From assembly GCF_003852315.1 (NCBI RefSeq), contig NZ_CP027762.1, forward strand, positions 2,523,501 through 2,587,500: 64,000 nucleotides of DNA, in the 5' to 3' direction. The translations under genes and the position numbers were made by a program. Shown in pieces: positions 42,592 to 50,593 of the stretch (positions within the stretch are counted from its first letter, which is position 1; every line of letters begins with the position of its first letter). The notes under the pieces are model-generated. The model saw nothing but the letters and a program-made list of their open reading frames with translations, made no database searches and was not told the DNA's origin. This stretch comes from Pseudomonas sp. LBUM920. Lineage in GTDB: Bacteria; Pseudomonadota; Gammaproteobacteria; Pseudomonadales; Pseudomonadaceae.

Positions 42592-43440
42592 ATGCATCAC
42601 CGACCTTCCGTGTTTAAAGCGTGTGTTTTTCTCTTCGCCGCATCGGCTTCCCTCGCAAGCGTTGTGCACGCGGCGGACAGCAAGCTCGATGATGTGCTCA
42701 AGCGTGGGCATCTCATCGTGGGTACAGGCAGTACCAATGCGCCGTGGCACTTCCAGGGAGCGGATGGCAAGTTGCAGGGTTTTGATATCGACATCGGCCG
42801 CATTGTCGCCAAAGGCTTGTTCAACGACCCGAGCAAGGTCGAGTTTGTGGTGCAGTCTTCCGACGCACGTATTCCCAACCTGCTGACCGACAAGGTCGAC
42901 ATGAGTTGCCAGTTCATTACCGTTACCGCCAGCCGTGCGCAGCAGGTTGCCTTTACCTTGCCGTATTACCGCGAAGGCGTGGGCCTGCTGTTGCCGAACA
43001 ACAGCAAGTACAAGGAAATCGAAGACCTGCAAGCCGCCGGCGACGGCGTCACTGTGGCCGTGCTGCAAAACGTCTACGCCGAAGAGCTGGTGCACCAGGC
43101 GCTGCCCAAGGCCAAGGTTGACCAGTACGACAGCGTCGACCTGATGTACCAGGCCGTGAACTCCGGCCGCGCCGATGCTGCCGCCACCGACCAGTCGTCG
43201 GTCAAGTACCTGATGGTGCAAAACCCAGGCCGCTATCGCAGCCCCACTTACGCCTGGAGCCCGCAAACCTACGCGTGCGCGGTCAAGCGTGGCGACCAGG
43301 ACTGGCTGAACTTCGTCAACACCGCGCTGCATGAAGCCATGACCGGCGTGGAATTCCCGACCTACAAGGCCTCGTTCAAGCAGTGGTTCGGCGTGGATTT
43401 GCCAGAGCCAGCGATCGGTTTCCCGGTTGAGTTCAAGTAA
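42592..43440 (+). CDS. ABC transporter periplasmic substrate-binding protein, polar amino acid type
   Basis: A 282-aa protein with signal peptide (VFLFAASASLASVVHAADS). The fold signature KRGHLIVGTGSTNAPWHF, GFDIDIGRIVAKGLF and PNLLTDKVDMSCQFITVT is that of family 3 binding proteins (HisJ/GlnH). TGGAG precedes ATG 42592. First gene of the locus 42592-49184. The ligand is inferred to be an amino sugar acid such as D-glucosaminate rather than a standard amino acid. Confidence 0.9.
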   Translation: MHHRPSVFKACVFLFAASASLASVVHAADSKLDDVLKRGHLIVGTGSTNAPWHFQGADGKLQGFDIDIGRIVAKGLFNDPSKVEFVVQSSDARIPNLLTDKVDMSCQFITVTASRAQQVAFTLPYYREGVGLLLPNNSKYKEIEDLQAAGDGVTVAVLQNVYAEELVHQALPKAKVDQYDSVDLMYQAVNSGRADAAATDQSSVKYLMVQNPGRYRSPTYAWSPQTYACAVKRGDQDWLNFVNTALHEAMTGVEFPTYKASFKQWFGVDLPEPAIGFPVEFK

Positions 43441-43492
43441 ATCGTAAACCCTGGGGCGTCGCTGACGGCGCCCCAATCAGGTACTGCCGACC

Positions 43493-44155
43493 ATGAACTA
43501 TCAGTTGAACTTTGCCGCCGTGTGGCGTGATTTCCCCAGCTTGCTGGCGGGGCTCGGCCTGGGCCTTGAGCTGGCGCTGCTGTCGATCGCGATTGGCTGC
43601 GTGATCGGCCTGATGATGGCGTTCGCCATGCTGTCCAGACACCGCGCGTTGCGCATCATCGCCTCGGTGTACGTGACGGTGATCCGCAATACGCCGATTC
43701 TGGTGCTGATCCTGTTGATCTACTTTGCACTGCCGTCACTGGGGATTCGTCTCGACAAAATCCCGTCCTTCATCATCACGCTGTCGTTGTACGCCGGTGC
43801 CTACCTCACCGAAGTGTTTCGCGCCGGGCTGCTGAATATTCCCAAGGGTTTGCGGGAAGCCGGCTTGGCCATCGGCCTGGGTGAGTGGCGTATCCGCGCC
43901 TACATCACCGTGCCGGTGATGCTGCGCAACGTCTTGCCGGCGTTGTCGAACAACTTCATTTCGCTGTTCAAGGACACCTCGCTGGCCGCGGCGATAGCCG
44001 TGCCGGAGCTGACCTATTACGCCCGCAAGATCAACGTCGAAAGCTACCGGGTGATTGAAACCTGGATGGTCACGACCGCGCTCTACGTGGCTGCCTGTTA
44101 CCTCATTGCCATGCTGCTCCGTTACCTGGAACAGCGTCTGGCGATCCGTCGTTAA
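43493..44155 (+). CDS. ABC transporter permease, polar amino acid type
   Basis: A 220-aa HisM/GlnP-type permease with about five helices. The EAA loop is FRAGLLNIPKGLREAGLAIG, contacting the ATPase. TPILVLILLIYFALP is the conserved periplasmic-side motif. Third subunit partner of the genes at 42592, 44168 and 44827. Confidence 0.92.
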   Translation: MNYQLNFAAVWRDFPSLLAGLGLGLELALLSIAIGCVIGLMMAFAMLSRHRALRIIASVYVTVIRNTPILVLILLIYFALPSLGIRLDKIPSFIITLSLYAGAYLTEVFRAGLLNIPKGLREAGLAIGLGEWRIRAYITVPVMLRNVLPALSNNFISLFKDTSLAAAIAVPELTYYARKINVESYRVIETWMVTTALYVAACYLIAMLLRYLEQRLAIRR

Positions 44156-44167
44156 AGGAGGGTTTCC

Positions 44168-44830
44168 ATGTACGAGTCCCCCAGCTGGCTGCATGAGTTG
44201 TGGATCGCCCGGGACACCCTGTGGGCGGGCTTTCAGGCCAGCGTGTATGTGTCTGCGCTTGCGATTATTTTCGGTACGCTGATCGGCATCGTCGCCGGGT
44301 TGATCCTGACCTACGGCAAATTCTGGATGCGCGCGCCGTTTCGTCTGTATGTCGACCTGATCCGTGGCACGCCGGTGTTTGTGCTGGTGCTGGCGTGTTT
44401 CTACATGCTGCCGGCGCTCGGTTGGCAGATCACCGCATTCCAGGCCGGCGCCGTCGGGCTGACGCTGTTCTGCGGCTCTCACGTGTCGGAAATCGTGCGC
44501 GGTGCGCTGCAAGCCATTCCCCGTGGGCAACTGGAAGCGGGCAAGGCGATTGGCCTGACGTTCTACCAGTCGCTGGGTTACGTGCTGTTGCCTCAGGCGT
44601 TGCGCCAGATCCTGCCGACCTGGGTCAATTCCTCCACGGAAATCGTCAAGGCCTCGACCTTGCTCTCGGTGATCGGCGTGGCCGAGCTGCTGCTGAGCAC
44701 CCAGCAAGTGATCGCGCGCACCTTCATGACCCTGGAGTTCTACCTGTTCGCCGGGTTTCTGTTCTTTGTCATCAACTACGCCATCGAGTTATTCGGGCGC
44801 TACATTGAAAAGCGGGTGGCCTTGCCATGA
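44168..44830 (+). CDS. ABC transporter permease, polar amino acid type
   Basis: A 220-aa second permease subunit. The EAA loop is VRGALQAIPRGQLEAGKAIG and the TP motif is GTPVFVLVLACFYMLPAL. AAAGGAGGG precedes ATG 44168. Its stop overlaps the ATPase start by 4 bp (ATGA). Confidence 0.92.
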   Translation: MYESPSWLHELWIARDTLWAGFQASVYVSALAIIFGTLIGIVAGLILTYGKFWMRAPFRLYVDLIRGTPVFVLVLACFYMLPALGWQITAFQAGAVGLTLFCGSHVSEIVRGALQAIPRGQLEAGKAIGLTFYQSLGYVLLPQALRQILPTWVNSSTEIVKASTLLSVIGVAELLLSTQQVIARTFMTLEFYLFAGFLFFVINYAIELFGRYIEKRVALP

Positions 44831-45609
44831 ACCAACCTCAAACCAACCAACCGCTTTTGAACATTCGCGGCCTGCGTAAACAGTACGGCCAGGTCGAAGT
44901 GCTCAAGGGTGTCGACCTGTCCATGCAGCGCGGCAACGTGGTGACGTTGATCGGCTCCAGCGGCTCGGGCAAAACCACGCTGCTGCGCTGCGTCAACCTG
45001 CTGGAAGAATTCCAGGGCGGGCAGATCACCCTGGACGGCGAGTCCATCGGCTACAGCGAAATCGCCGGCAAGCGTGTGCGCCACCCCGAGCGGGTGATTG
45101 CCCAGCACCGCGCGATGACCGGCATGGCGTTCCAGCAGTTCAACCTGTTTCCGCACCTCACCGCGTTGCAAAACGTCACCCTTGGCCTGCTCAAGGTCAA
45201 GAAGATGGGCAAGGACGAAGCCGTGGCCCTGGCCGAAAAATGGCTGGACCGCGTCGGCCTGCTGGAACGGCGCAATCACTTCCCCGGCCAGTTGTCCGGC
45301 GGTCAGCAACAGCGCGTGGCGATTGCCCGGGCGATTGCGATGAACCCCAGCTTGATGCTCTTCGACGAAGTCACCTCGGCCCTTGACCCGGAGTTGGTGG
45401 GCGAGGTGCTCAGCGTGATCAAGGGTCTGGCGGAAGAGGGCATGACCATGTTGCTGGTCACCCACGAAATGCGCTTTGCCTATGAAGTGTCGGACAAAAT
45501 CGTATTCATGAACCAGGGCCGCATTGAAGAGCAGGGCAGCGCGAAGGACATCTTCGAACGCCCACAATCGCCGCGCCTGGCGGAATTTTTGAAGAACATT
45601 CGTTTTTAA
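44827..45609 (+). CDS. ABC transporter ATP-binding protein, polar amino acid type
   Basis: A 260-aa ATPase of the GlnQ type. Walker A GSSGSGKTTLLRC, Q-loop GMAFQQFNLFPHLT, signature LSGGQQQRVAIARA, Walker B LMLFDEVTSALDPE and H-loop VTHEMRFAYE are all intact. Energises the importer with the two permeases. Confidence 0.95.
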   Translation: MNQPQTNQPLLNIRGLRKQYGQVEVLKGVDLSMQRGNVVTLIGSSGSGKTTLLRCVNLLEEFQGGQITLDGESIGYSEIAGKRVRHPERVIAQHRAMTGMAFQQFNLFPHLTALQNVTLGLLKVKKMGKDEAVALAEKWLDRVGLLERRNHFPGQLSGGQQQRVAIARAIAMNPSLMLFDEVTSALDPELVGEVLSVIKGLAEEGMTMLLVTHEMRFAYEVSDKIVFMNQGRIEEQGSAKDIFERPQSPRLAEFLKNIRF

Positions 45610-45624
45610 ATCAGGAGCAACTTT

Positions 45625-46014
45625 ATGAGCATTACTCGTTACGGCACCGGCAGCACCGCCGGCGGTGGCCAACCGCGTCCTTTCGCACGTGCAGTGGAAG
45701 CGGACGGCTGGCTTTACGTCTCGGGCCAGGTGCCAGCGGTGGACGGTGAAATCATCAACGGCGGCATCATCGAACAAACCCGCCAGACCCTGCGCAACGT
45801 GGTGGCCATTCTGGAAGAGGCCGGTTACGAGTTGAAGGACGTGGTGCGCGTTGGTGTATGGCTGGAAGACCCGCGCGACTTCTGGAGTTTCAACAAGGTG
45901 TTCGGCGAGTATTTCACCCCCGAACACGCCCCGGCACGCGCCTGTGTGCAGGCCAACATGATGGTCGACTGCAAGGTTGAGATTGATTGCGTGGCCTACA
46001 AGAAAAAAGGCTAA
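45625..46014 (+). CDS. RidA family enamine/imine deaminase
   Basis: A 129-aa Rid protein. YVSGQVPAVDGEIINGGIIE, RQTLRNVVAILEEAGYELK and the Arg of ARACVQANMMVDCKVEID (position equivalent to RidA Arg105) are present. It would hydrolyse the enamine/imine released by the PLP dehydratase of the same locus. AGGAG precedes ATG 45625. Confidence 0.9.
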   Translation: MSITRYGTGSTAGGGQPRPFARAVEADGWLYVSGQVPAVDGEIINGGIIEQTRQTLRNVVAILEEAGYELKDVVRVGVWLEDPRDFWSFNKVFGEYFTPEHAPARACVQANMMVDCKVEIDCVAYKKKG

Positions 46015-46047
46015 ATGCCCCTCTCTTGAAATCCACTGAAGATCAAA

Positions 46048-46136
46048 TGTGGGAGGGGGCTTGCCCCCGATAGCGGTGTATCAGCAACACCTGTATTGAC
46101 TGACACACTGCAATCGGGGGCAAGCCTTCTCCCACA
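46048..46136. repeat. REPIN element
   Basis: Left arm TGTGGGAGGGGGCTTGCCCC (from 46048) and right arm GGGGCAAGCCTTCTCCCACA (ending 46136), about 50 bp apart. Between ridA and the IclR gene. Confidence 0.85.
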
Positions 46137-46181
46137 GGGGATCTCTGCCAGACCCTAGAATTTCGACCGGACCGAACTGCC

Positions 46182-46946
46182 ATGACCGAAGACACCATCA
46201 AACGCCGCGCCAAAGGACTGGACCGTGCATTCGATATCCTCGATTTTCTCAAGGAAATCGGCCAGCCCCTGCGCCCGAATGATATTGCCAGCGGCATCGG
46301 CAGCCCAAAATCCACGGTCTACGAATTGGTCGCCTCGTTGCTTGAGCGGCGCATCCTCGAAACCGTGGGCAAGGACGGCCACGTCTACCTCGGCCGCCAA
46401 CTGTATTTCCTCGGCCAGGCGCATCTGCGCCACTTCGACCTGACCCGCGAGGCCGATCACGCCCTGCAGGAAATCGTCAGCCAGACCCACGAAACCGCGC
46501 AGATGTGCCTGCTCAACGGGCGCAAATACACGGTGGCGCTGATGCGCGAGGGCGAGCGGCATTTCCGCATCTCGTCGGACATCGGCGAAAACGCACCGAT
46601 CCCGTGGACGGCTTCCGGGCGCCTGTTGCTGGGGCACCTGAGCGACCAGCAGATTATCGACCTGATCGACTACGACGATTTCATCCTGCCAGACGGCCAA
46701 CGCCTGCCGCTGGAGACGTTTCTGGCGCAGATCCGCCAGGCTACGCTCGATGGGTTCTTCTCCTTCGACAGCGTGGCCGACACCTTCACCCATTGCTTCG
46801 CCGCCCCGGTGCGGGACGCGCAGGGCATCAGCATTGCGACCTTGTGCATCGTTGCCCCACGGGCCGACGCGATCAAAAACTACAACGACTATCGCCGGGT
46901 GTTGATCGACAGCGCCAACAACCTGGCCCGACGCATCAACGAATAG
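46182..46946 (+). CDS. IclR-family transcriptional regulator
   Basis: A 254-aa protein. The HTH is GQPLRPNDIASGIGSPKSTV with YELVASLLERRILE, and the effector domain includes HETAQMCLLNGRKYTVALMR and WTASGRLLLGHLSDQQ. It probably controls this locus. A TTCG-N7-CGAA dyad just upstream (46162-46176) and the operator at 42552 are candidate sites. Confidence 0.9.
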   Translation: MTEDTIKRRAKGLDRAFDILDFLKEIGQPLRPNDIASGIGSPKSTVYELVASLLERRILETVGKDGHVYLGRQLYFLGQAHLRHFDLTREADHALQEIVSQTHETAQMCLLNGRKYTVALMREGERHFRISSDIGENAPIPWTASGRLLLGHLSDQQIIDLIDYDDFILPDGQRLPLETFLAQIRQATLDGFFSFDSVADTFTHCFAAPVRDAQGISIATLCIVAPRADAIKNYNDYRRVLIDSANNLARRINE

Positions 46947-46954
46947 GAGTTTTT

Positions 46955-48163
46955 ATGACTGCCCTCAACGCCGTTGAAAAAGGCGCCGCCGCCGTTGGCG
47001 CCCACCTGGTCCGCGACGTCAGCCTGCCGGCCCTGGTGCTGCACCGCGAAGCCCTGGAACACAACATTCGCTGGATGCAGGACTTCGTCAGCAACAGCGG
47101 CGCAGAACTGGCGCCCCATGGCAAAACCAGCATGATGCCGGCGTTGTTTCAGCGCCAGATCGAGGCGGGCGCCTGGGGCATCACCCTGGCCAATGCGGTG
47201 CAGACCCGCGCCGCCTATGCCGGGGGCGTGCGTCGCGTATTGATGGCCAACCAATTGGTCGGCGCGCCGAACATGGCGTTGATTGCTGATCTGCTGGCCG
47301 ACAAAGACTTCGACTTCCATTGCATGGTCGATCACCCGGACAACGTCGCCGACCTGGGGCTGTTTTTCGCCGCCCGTGGCCTGCGCTTGAACGTGATGAT
47401 CGAGTACGGCGTGGTCGGCGGCCGTTGCGGCTGCCGCAGCGAGCAGGAAGTGCGCGAGTTGGCCAAGGCGATCAAGGCCCAACCGGCGCTGGCCCTCACC
47501 GGCATTGAAGGCTACGAAGGCGTGATCCATGGCGAGCACGCCATCAGCGGCATCCGCGACTTTGCCGCCAGCCTGGTGCGCCTGGCGGTCGACCTGCAAA
47601 ACAACGGCTCTTTCGACCTGCCCAAACCGATCATTACCGCCTCGGGTTCGGCCTGGTACGACCTGATCGCCGAGTCCTTTGAAGAACAAAACGCCGCCGG
47701 CCGCTTCCTCAGCGTGCTGCGACCTGGCAGCTATGTGGCCCACGACCACGGCATCTACAAAGAAGCGCAATGCTGCGTGCTTGACCGTCGCAGCGACCTC
47801 AACGAAGGCCTGCGCCCGGCGCTGGAAGTCTGGGCGCACGTGCAGTCGATGCCCGAGCCAGGCTTTGCGGTGATCGCCCTGGGCAAGCGCGACGTGGCCT
47901 ACGACGCCGGTTTGCCAGTGCCGCTCAAGCGCTACCGGGCTGGAATTGTGCCGGCCGAAGGCGATGACGTCACCGCCTGCATCGTGACGGCGGTGATGGA
48001 CCAGCATGCGTTCATGACGGTGGCACCGGGGGTTGAGTTGCGCATCGGCGACATCATCTCGTTCGGCACCTCGCACCCTTGCCTGACCTTCGACAAGTGG
48101 CAAGTGGGCTGCCTGGTGGATGAGCAGTTGCAGGTGATCGAGTCGCTGCATACCTGCTTCTAG
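46955..48163 (+). CDS. PLP-dependent D-amino-acid deaminase/dehydratase (D-serine dehydratase/D-glucosaminate dehydratase type)
   Basis: A 402-aa fold-type III (alanine-racemase-like) enzyme. The PLP lysine is in ELAPHGKTSMMP near residue 50. The C-terminal zinc ligands His and Cys in FGTSHPCLTFDKWQ match eukaryotic-type D-serine dehydratase. P. fluorescens D-glucosaminate dehydratase belongs to this fold group and yields 2-keto-3-deoxygluconate plus ammonia. With KDG kinase next door that reaction is likely here, but D-Ser/D-Thr deamination is possible. AGGAG precedes ATG 46955; the gene is 8 bp after iclR. Confidence 0.87.
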   Translation: MTALNAVEKGAAAVGAHLVRDVSLPALVLHREALEHNIRWMQDFVSNSGAELAPHGKTSMMPALFQRQIEAGAWGITLANAVQTRAAYAGGVRRVLMANQLVGAPNMALIADLLADKDFDFHCMVDHPDNVADLGLFFAARGLRLNVMIEYGVVGGRCGCRSEQEVRELAKAIKAQPALALTGIEGYEGVIHGEHAISGIRDFAASLVRLAVDLQNNGSFDLPKPIITASGSAWYDLIAESFEEQNAAGRFLSVLRPGSYVAHDHGIYKEAQCCVLDRRSDLNEGLRPALEVWAHVQSMPEPGFAVIALGKRDVAYDAGLPVPLKRYRAGIVPAEGDDVTACIVTAVMDQHAFMTVAPGVELRIGDIISFGTSHPCLTFDKWQVGCLVDEQLQVIESLHTCF

Positions 48164-48178
48164 ACCACGTCGCGCCTA

Positions 48179-48246
48179 TCGCGGGCAAGCCCGCTCCCAC
48201 ATTGGATTGTGAACACGTCCAAATGTGGGAGCGGGCTTGCCCGCGA
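48179..48246. repeat. REPIN with perfect 25-bp arms
   Basis: Left arm at 48179-48203 and right arm at 48222-48246 are exact reverse complements over 25 bp (beginning TCGCGGGCAAGCCCGCTC). The loop is only 18 bp. Orientation is inverted relative to most REPs in the window. Confidence 0.9.
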
Positions 48247-48278
48247 AGAGGCCCTCCAGAACAGCGAGAGACCAAGGC

Positions 48279-49184
48279 ATGAACCCACAACCGCGCATCG
48301 CCCTGATCGGCGAATGCATGATCGAACTCCAACACCGCGCCGACGGCAGCCTCCAACAAAGCTTTGGCGGCGACACCCTGAACGCAGCGGTGTACCTGCG
48401 CCGCGAGCTGGGCGACATTGGCACGGTCGATTACGTCACCGCCCTGGGCGATGACAGTTTCAGCGACGCCATGTGCAAGCACTGGACCGAAGAGGGCCTG
48501 GGCCTGGGCAGGGTCCAACGCCTGCCCGGGCGGTTACCGGGGTTGTACTGCATCCAGACGGACGCCAACGGTGAACGCAAATTCCTCTACTGGCGCAACG
48601 AAGCCGCCGTGCGCGACTGCTTCACCACCCCGGCCGCCGAGCCGATCCTGGCGGCTTTGCCGGGTTATGACGTGGTGTATTTCAGCGGTATTACCCTGGC
48701 AGTGCTGGGAGAAATCGGGCGTACGCGGTTACTGCAAACCTTGATCGAAACGCGCAAGCGCGGTGGCAAGGTAGTCTTCGACAACAACTACCGGCCGCGT
48801 TTATGGGCCAGCGTCGAGGCGGCGCGCGCGGCGTACCACGCCGTGTTGGCCGAGGTGGATATTGCCTTGCTGACCGAGGACGACGAGCGTGCGTTGTTTG
48901 GGTATGCCGACAGCGAGCAGGTGTTTGCGGCGTATCCGGCGATTGCAGAGGTGGTGCTCAAGCGCGGTGCGGATGAATGTTTGATCCGTTGTGCTGGCGA
49001 GCGCTTTGCCGTGCCGGCGTTGAAGGTCGAGAAGGTGGTGGACACGACGGCGGCGGGGGATTCGTTCAGTGCAGCGTATCTGGCCAGTCGGCTGAAGGGT
49101 GAGCCGCCGCAAGAGGCAGCGTTGGCTGGTCATCGGTTGGCGAGCCGGGTCATCCAGGTGCCGGGGGCACTGATTCCGAGGTAG
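48279..49184 (+). CDS. kdgK: 2-dehydro-3-deoxygluconokinase (KDG kinase)-type PfkB kinase
   Basis: A 301-aa kinase. IALIGECMIELQ, the substrate-loop FGGDTLNAAVYLRREL and the C-terminal DTTAAGDSFSAAYLASRL (catalytic Asp of AGD) match KdgK. It would convert 2-keto-3-deoxygluconate into KDPG for Entner-Doudoroff. A weak AAGG site precedes ATG 48279. The last 34 codons (from 49081) form the first copy of a tandem array downstream. Confidence 0.87.
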   Translation: MNPQPRIALIGECMIELQHRADGSLQQSFGGDTLNAAVYLRRELGDIGTVDYVTALGDDSFSDAMCKHWTEEGLGLGRVQRLPGRLPGLYCIQTDANGERKFLYWRNEAAVRDCFTTPAAEPILAALPGYDVVYFSGITLAVLGEIGRTRLLQTLIETRKRGGKVVFDNNYRPRLWASVEAARAAYHAVLAEVDIALLTEDDERALFGYADSEQVFAAYPAIAEVVLKRGADECLIRCAGERFAVPALKVEKVVDTTAAGDSFSAAYLASRLKGEPPQEAALAGHRLASRVIQVPGALIPR

Positions 49185-50247
49185 CGGGTACATGGCCGCC
49201 TGCGGCGGTTCGCGGGCAAGCCCGGCTCCCACCGTTGACTGCATTCCTTCAGCAGGCTGCATTCCTTCAGTGGAAATGCAGCCAAGTGTGGGAGCCGGCT
49301 TGCCTGCGATTGGCCAGTCGGCTGAAGGGTGAGTCGCCGCTAGAGGCAGCGTTGGCTGGTCATCGGTTGGCGAGCCGGGTCATCCAGGTGCCGGGGGCAC
49401 TGATTCCGAAGTAGCGGGTACATGGCCGCCTGCGGCGGTTCGCGGGCAAGCCCGGCTCCCACCGTTGACTGCACTCCTTCAGCAGGCTGCACTCCTTCAG
49501 TGGAAATGCAGCCAAGTGTGGGAGCTGGCTTGCCTGCGATTGGCCAGTCGGCTAAAGGGTGGGCCGCCGCAAGAGGCAGCGTTGGCTGGGCATCGGTTGG
49601 CGAGCCGGGTTATCCAGGTGCCGGGGGCACTGATTCCGAAGTAGCGGGTACATGGCCGCCTGCGGCGGTTCGCGGGCAAGCCCGGCTCCCACCGTTGACT
49701 GCATTCCTTCAGCAGGCTGCATTCCTTCAGTGGAAATGCAGCCAAGTGTGGGAGCTGGCTTGCCTGCGATTGGCCAGTCGGCTGAAGGGTGAGCCGCCGC
49801 AAGAGGCAGCGTTGGCTGGGCATCGGTTGGCGAGCCGGGTTATCCAGGTGCCGGGGGCACTGATTCCGAAGTAGCGGGTACATGGCCGCCTGCGGCGGTT
49901 CGCGGGCAAGCCCGGCTCCCACCGTTGACTGCATTCCTTCAGCAGGCTGCATTCCTTCAGTGGAAATGCAGCCAAGTGTGGGAGCTGGCTTGCCTGCGAT
50001 TGGCCAGTCGGCTGAAGGGTGAGTCGCCGCAAGAGGCAGCGTTGGCTGGGCATCGGTTGGCGAGCCGGGTCATCCAGGTGCCGGGGGCACTGATTCCGAA
50101 GTAGCGGGTACATGGCCGCCTGCGGCGGTTCGCGGGCAAGCCCGGCTCCCACAGTTGACTGCACTCCTTCAGCAGGCTGCATTCCTTCAGCAGGCTGCAT
50201 TCTTGAGTTGAAATGCGGTCAAGTGTGGGAGCTGGCTTGCCTGCGAT
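49081..50247. repeat. Five-copy 230-bp tandem array containing the kdgK 3' end and a REPIN
   Basis: TGGCCAGTCGGCTGAAGGGT or variants begins at 49081, 49311, 49541, 49771 and 50001, exactly 230 bp apart. Each unit holds the last 34 kdgK codons with their stop, then GCGGGCAAGCCCGGCTCCCA, two short CTGCATTCCTTCAG repeats, and a right arm GTGGGAGC[CT]GGCTTGCCTGCGAT. Later copies carry scattered substitutions (for example GAGTCG for GAGCCG). The fifth copy is 247 bp because of extra TTCAGCAGGCTGCA duplication. Only copy 1 belongs to a whole gene; copies 2-5 are gene fragments. Confidence 0.92.
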
Positions 50248-50267
50248 AGCGGTCTCAAGCCAAACAC

Positions 50268-50543
50268 TTAATCCCGGTAAAACACCTGCACCAGGTGATA
50301 GCCAAACTTGCTCTTGATCGGCCCATGCACCACCTTCACCGGCTTCTTGAAGATCACCGCGTCAATTGCCCCGACCATCTGCCCTGGCCGCACTTCACCC
50401 AAATCACCGCCGCGCTTGCCGGACGGGCAAGTCGAGTATTTCTTGGCCAGCACATCAAACGCTTCGCCCTTGGCGATACGCTGCTTGAGCTGTTCGGCTT
50501 CTTCACTGGTTTTCACCAGGATGTGACGGGCTTGGGCTTTCAT
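50268..50543 (-). CDS. ppiC: Peptidyl-prolyl cis-trans isomerase, PpiC (parvulin)
   Basis: A 91-aa stand-alone parvulin with ARHILVKTSEEAEQLKQRI, YSTCPSGKRGGDLGEVRPGQ and GPIKSKFGYHLVQV, matching the whole family. No signal peptide, so cytoplasmic. Start ATG 50543 is preferred to an upstream TTG/ATG. Confidence 0.93.
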   Translation of the reverse strand: MKAQARHILVKTSEEAEQLKQRIAKGEAFDVLAKKYSTCPSGKRGGDLGEVRPGQMVGAIDAVIFKKPVKVVHGPIKSKFGYHLVQVFYRD

Positions 50544-50593
50544 GTTGTTACCTGGCAACGGTCAAACGTAAGGGCGCGCGATTATGCCTGAAC

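Noticed and set aside
46505..48163. Extended 552-aa form of the PLP enzyme starting at 46505
   Set aside because: Its N-terminal part is an out-of-frame reading of iclR; ATG 46955 has AGGAG.
49422..50200. Repetitive open frames (150-157 aa) on both strands of the 230-bp array
   Set aside because: They arise from read-through of the tandem units; no start signal or family. Only the kdgK 3' end is genuine coding sequence.
49081..50247. CRISPR array
   Set aside because: Units are 230 bp, spacers are not unique, and no cas gene is present.
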